Assembly: GCA_913055615.1 (NCBI GenBank)
Contig: CAJXKK010000001.1
Location: 62,001-126,000, forward strand
DNA length: 64,000 bases
Reading direction: 5' to 3'
DNA from: an uncultured Ectothiorhodospiraceae bacterium
Lineage (GTDB): Bacteria > Pseudomonadota > Gammaproteobacteria > XJ16 > Halofilaceae
Each line of letters starts with the position of its first letter. Within the stretch, counting starts at the first letter, position 1. The translations under genes and the position numbers were made by a program. Under the pieces are notes generated by a model that had not been told where the DNA came from, searched no databases, and saw nothing but the letters and a program-made list of their open reading frames with translations. Shown here piece by piece: positions 61,786 to 64,000 of this stretch.

Positions 61786-62088
61786 GACCAAGCCGGCGTA
61801 CCCGCCGCCGGGACCGGGCCGCTTTACTCCGTTGACGATGGTGTCCGTGCCAGGCACGCGATGAGCGGGCCTTGTTTATCACCATGCCGCACGGAACGCT
61901 CGTCGATCGCGAGCAAGCCCGCTCCTGCAGGAATCCTGCCAGCCCCCGTAGGAGCGAGCTTGATCGCGATCACTTTCCGACGCCCGGCTTTCAACCGCCA
62001 AGGGCTGCAATAAAAAAAGCGGGTACGGAAAGCCCCGTACCGGCTCTTATTCTACCGAATGATTCCGGGCCCGGCGGCCCGGCCGAAC
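61786..62088. repeat. REP-like inverted pair in the gap between the MOT1 transporter and prx
   Basis: This 303-nt gap has no gene. A second REP pair of the family at 3785 lies at 61898-61975. ATCGCGAGCAAGCCCGCTCC is followed by an 18-nt CAGGAATCCTGCC-like inner palindrome, and then by the inverted core GTAGGAGCGAGCTTGATCGC. The remaining part, 61786-61897, shows nothing recognisable. The prx terminator occupies 62012-62045. Confidence 0.8.
62012..62045 (-). terminator. rho-independent terminator of the prx gene
   Basis: In the minus-strand transcript a stem GGTACGG/CCGTACC, extended by a mismatch and a GC pair, with a short loop is followed by seven T residues (plus-strand A-run 62012-62018). 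It lies about 45 nt after the prx stop. Confidence 0.85.
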
Positions 62089-62727
62089 TCAGCGGTTCGG
62101 CTGCGGCGTGACGCGCAGGTACGGACGCAGTTCCTTGTGGCCTTTCGGGAACTTCTCCTTGATGACGTCCGGATCGGTGATCGAGGGCAGGATGATGACG
62201 TCCTCGCCATCATTCCAGTTCGCCGGCGTCGCGACACTGTAGTTGTCCGTCAATTGCAGCGAATCGATCACGCGCACGACTTCATTGAAGTTGCGGCCCG
62301 TGCTCTTCGGATACGTGATCATCGTCCGGATCTTCTTGTTCGGGTCGATGATGAATACCGAGCGCACCGTGGAGGCATCGTCCTCATTCGGGTGGATCAT
62401 GTCGTAGAGCTCGGCCACGGTCCGGTTCTCGTCGGCGAGAATCGGGAAGTTCACGGTGGTGTTCTGCGTCTCGTTGATGTCGCCGATCCAGCCCTTGTGG
62501 GACTCGACCGGGTCGACGCTGACGGCGATCGCCTTGGCGCCGCGCTTTTCGAATTCCGCCTTCAGGTTCGCGGTCGCGCCGAGTTCGGTGGTGCAGACCG
62601 GCGTGAAGTCTGCCGGGTGCGAGAACAGCACGACCCAGTTGTCTCCCGCCCACTCGTGGAAGTTGATCGTGCCCTCGCTCGACTCCTGCTTGAAATCGGG
62701 CGCCTTGTCACCAATTCTCAGGCCCAT
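62089..62727 (-). CDS. 1-Cys peroxiredoxin (Prx6 subfamily)
   Basis: Reduces hydroperoxides. The 212 residues contain the peroxidatic Cys45 in SHPADFTPVCTTELG and no other Cys, so it is a true 1-Cys enzyme needing an external thiol. The C-terminal domain VIILPSITDPDVIKEKFPKGHKELRPYLR is typical of Prx6. The start at 62727 (MGLRIGDKAPDF) fits the family. Upstream readings add an unconserved leader. A cluster of repeated ATAAGAA sites lies upstream, and a terminator follows. Confidence 0.94.
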   Translation of the reverse strand: MGLRIGDKAPDFKQESSEGTINFHEWAGDNWVVLFSHPADFTPVCTTELGATANLKAEFEKRGAKAIAVSVDPVESHKGWIGDINETQNTTVNFPILADENRTVAELYDMIHPNEDDASTVRSVFIIDPNKKIRTMITYPKSTGRNFNEVVRVIDSLQLTDNYSVATPANWNDGEDVIILPSITDPDVIKEKFPKGHKELRPYLRVTPQPNR

Positions 62728-62806
62728 CTTATCGATCTCCGGTGCATCTCTACGGTAAACGCCGATCACCCGGTCGGGCGATCGTTCTGACCCCGCGACT
62801 ATACCG

Positions 62807-62854
62807 ATAAGAAACACTCATCCGGTAAGATCGGTTTCTTATAGCATAAGAACC
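62807..62854 (-). promoter_or_regulatory. triple ATAAGAA-type operator region upstream of prx
   Basis: Three copies of ATAAGAAAC-like sequence occur at 62807-62815 (plus), 62834-62842 (minus) and 62846-62854 (plus, ATAAGAACC). The last two form a near-perfect inverted repeat around AGC. Reading the minus strand, TGCTATAAG inside this palindrome resembles an extended -10 box. A TATAGT candidate lies closer to the gene, near 62798. The arrangement looks like a regulated promoter for the peroxiredoxin. The regulator is unknown. Confidence 0.55.
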
Positions 62855-62859
62855 GGTTG

Positions 62860-63381
62860 TTACCAGCGTCGCCCGCCCAGCCCCTCGCTGGCGGGGCCGT
62901 GCCCGGGGCGGGCGAGAACACCGCGCAGATCGCCGGCCAGTTCGTCGCGCTCCTCGTCGGTCAGAAAGCGGCCGAGCTCGACCGCACGCCCGTGTGAGCG
63001 CAGGATCAGGCGCGAAGGGTGCGCACGCCGCCGGGCCGGCTGCAGCAGCACCTGCGCCCAGTCGCGCGCGAGTTCGAAGCGACGTTCGACCTCCCGCTTG
63101 CCGGCCTCGATCGTGATCTGGTCCGCGTCGATCGTGATCACCTCCTGCGCGAGCAGCGAGTGATTGACGACGTACAGCCCCAGTGCAAGCACAGCGAGCT
63201 CGAGCCCGCACAGCGGCAGGATCAGCCAGAAACCGGCCACGGCCCACGCCATCGCGATGGGCACCGCCATCAGCGCGACCGCCGCGACCAGCCAGAGGTT
63301 GTCACTCCAGGTCGCGGAGCGGTGAGGCCGCAGTACATAGCGACCGAACCGCCCGTCGGTACTCAGTTCGCGTTCAATCAT
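62860..63381 (-). CDS. DUF2244 integral membrane protein
   Basis: A 173-residue protein with two close transmembrane helices (about 32-52 and 54-74, DNLWLVAAVALMAVPIAMAWAVAGFWLILPLCGLELAVLALGLYVV). A C-terminal cytoplasmic PH-like region follows (EVITIDADQITIEAGKREVERRFEL...LLQPARRRAHPSRLILRSHGRAVELGRFLTDEER). The family often adjoins cytochrome oxidase genes. Function is unknown. It lies 53 nt after hinT and 132 nt before prx. Confidence 0.85.
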   Translation of the reverse strand: MIERELSTDGRFGRYVLRPHRSATWSDNLWLVAAVALMAVPIAMAWAVAGFWLILPLCGLELAVLALGLYVVNHSLLAQEVITIDADQITIEAGKREVERRFELARDWAQVLLQPARRRAHPSRLILRSHGRAVELGRFLTDEERDELAGDLRGVLARPGHGPASEGLGGRRW

Positions 63382-63434
63382 TGCCTCGATATCCCCGGAC
63401 CCGCGGCAAGCGGCCGTCCCGGACCGCGTTACGC

Positions 63435-63782
63435 TCAGCCGGGGGGCCACTCCATCGTACGCCCGCCGATCACGTGCAGATGGATATGGAATACGGTTTG
63501 ACCACCGTCCGCATTGGTATTCATCACAAGGCGGTAACCGGATTCGGCGATCCCGTCTTCGCGCGCGATCCGTTTGGCGACCAGGAACATCCGTCCGATC
63601 AGCCCCGCATGTGCTTCCTCGATATCGTTGACCGTCGGGATGATCTCTTTCGGCACGACCAGCACGTGGGTCGGTGCCTGGGGATTGATATCGCGGAAGG
63701 CAAAGATCTCATCGTCCTCGTAGACGATATCGGACGGGATCTCCCGATCCCGGATTTTCGTAAACAGCGTCTCTTCGGTCAT
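63435..63782 (-). CDS. hinT: HIT-family nucleotide-binding protein HinT
   Basis: Purine nucleoside phosphoramidase. The 115 residues start MTEETLFTKIRDREIPSDIVYEDDEIFAFRDINPQAPTHVLVVPK and end with the histidine triad HIHLHVIGGRTMEWPPG. It is the first gene of the visible minus-strand group with the DUF2244 gene and prx. Upstream is a palindromic repeat. Confidence 0.96.
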   Translation of the reverse strand: MTEETLFTKIRDREIPSDIVYEDDEIFAFRDINPQAPTHVLVVPKEIIPTVNDIEEAHAGLIGRMFLVAKRIAREDGIAESGYRLVMNTNADGGQTVFHIHLHVIGGRTMEWPPG

Positions 63783-64000
63783 GCCATCTCCAGTCTTGCC
63801 GGGAAGTCAAAATCGCCTCTCGCCAAGCACGCCAAGCGCGCCAAGAAAACCTGGGCTGAATAGACCGTGGCTAGCCGGTGCGTCTGGACAACGCCACACT
63901 CTCCTGCGATTAGTCCGCCTGTTTCTATTCGCCTTTCCTGGCGCCCTTGGCGTGCTTGGCGAGAGGCGGTTTTCCAGGCCATGCCCCGGACCGGTCAGAC
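63783..64000. repeat. type A inverted repeat pair upstream of hinT
   Basis: The linker GTCAAAATCG near 63806-63815 precedes a type A unit (CGCCAAG three times, 9-bp period) at 63816-63850. The inverted unit is at 63934-63972, with a spacer of about 80 nt. It is the fourth type A locus in the window. No gene is seen between 63783 and the window end. The promoter of hinT should lie between 63783 and the left arm. Confidence 0.8.

Overview
The window is GC-rich chromosomal DNA from a gammaproteobacterium. The gene orders nagZ-ispF-ispD-ftsB-eno-kdsA-pyrG, rpsB-tsf-pyrH-frr-uppS-cdsA-dxr-rseP-bamA-skp-lpxD-fabZ-lpxA and rpoE-rseA-rseB-mucD are typical of that class. I lean towards a Chromatiales/Ectothiorhodospiraceae-like lineage, because of the GnnA/GnnB-type lipid A genes, the free-standing cytochrome c halves and the many dispersed palindromes. 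That placement is inference. Nearly every gene is housekeeping. No tRNA, rRNA, CRISPR array, transposase or phage gene was seen.

Layout. Positions 1-14.3 kb are a minus-strand run: nagZ (cut by the window edge), ispF, ispD, ftsB, eno, kdsA, pyrG, tilS, accA, dnaE, rnhB. Positions 14.4-21.8 kb are a plus-strand block: gnnA, a fused 5-oxoprolinase/hydantoinase, gnnB, lpxB. It is inverted relative to the ancestral lpxA-lpxB-rnhB-dnaE order. Positions 22.1-34.9 kb (minus) hold the ribosome/isoprenoid/envelope super-operon from rpsB to lpxA. Positions 35.2-39.8 kb (plus) hold map-glnD-dapE. Positions 40.1-50.4 kb (minus) hold rpoE-rseA-rseB-mucD, a glutaredoxin-like gene, lepA, lepB, a DUF4845 gene, rnc, era, recO and a DUF455 gene. 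Positions 50.9-54.9 kb (plus) hold nadB, a sulfurtransferase and a tungstate-type ABC permease/ATPase pair. A repeat-filled gap and a divergent HTH plus periplasmic-binding-domain regulator follow, with orn downstream of the regulator. Positions 57.2-61.8 kb (plus) hold an M48 protease, pterin dehydratase, two monoheme cytochromes c, an alpha/beta hydrolase and a MOT1-type molybdate/sulfate transporter. Positions 62.1-63.8 kb (minus) hold hinT, a DUF2244 gene and a 1-Cys peroxiredoxin.

How genes work together. Much of the window builds the envelope: isoprenoid precursors (IspD, IspF, Dxr), undecaprenyl diphosphate (UppS), phospholipid (CdsA, AccA, FabZ), Kdo (KdsA), lipid A (LpxA, LpxB, LpxD), outer-membrane assembly (BamA, Skp) and the envelope-stress circuit (RpoE, RseA, RseB, RseP, MucD). 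GnnA and GnnB next to lpxB suggest lipid A built on 2,3-diamino-2,3-dideoxyglucose. Genes inside operons are tightly packed, often with 1-nt, ATGA or GTGA overlaps.

Between operons lie many dispersed palindromic repeats. The most distinctive are nested inverted pairs of short units repeated two or three times (CGCCAAG, CGCGGAG, CACAGAT, CCACGAAT). Others are REP-like pairs, a 264-nt two-lobed palindrome between rpoE and nadB, and several hairpins in the tup gap. S2 carries a 119-residue Lys/Ala-rich tail.
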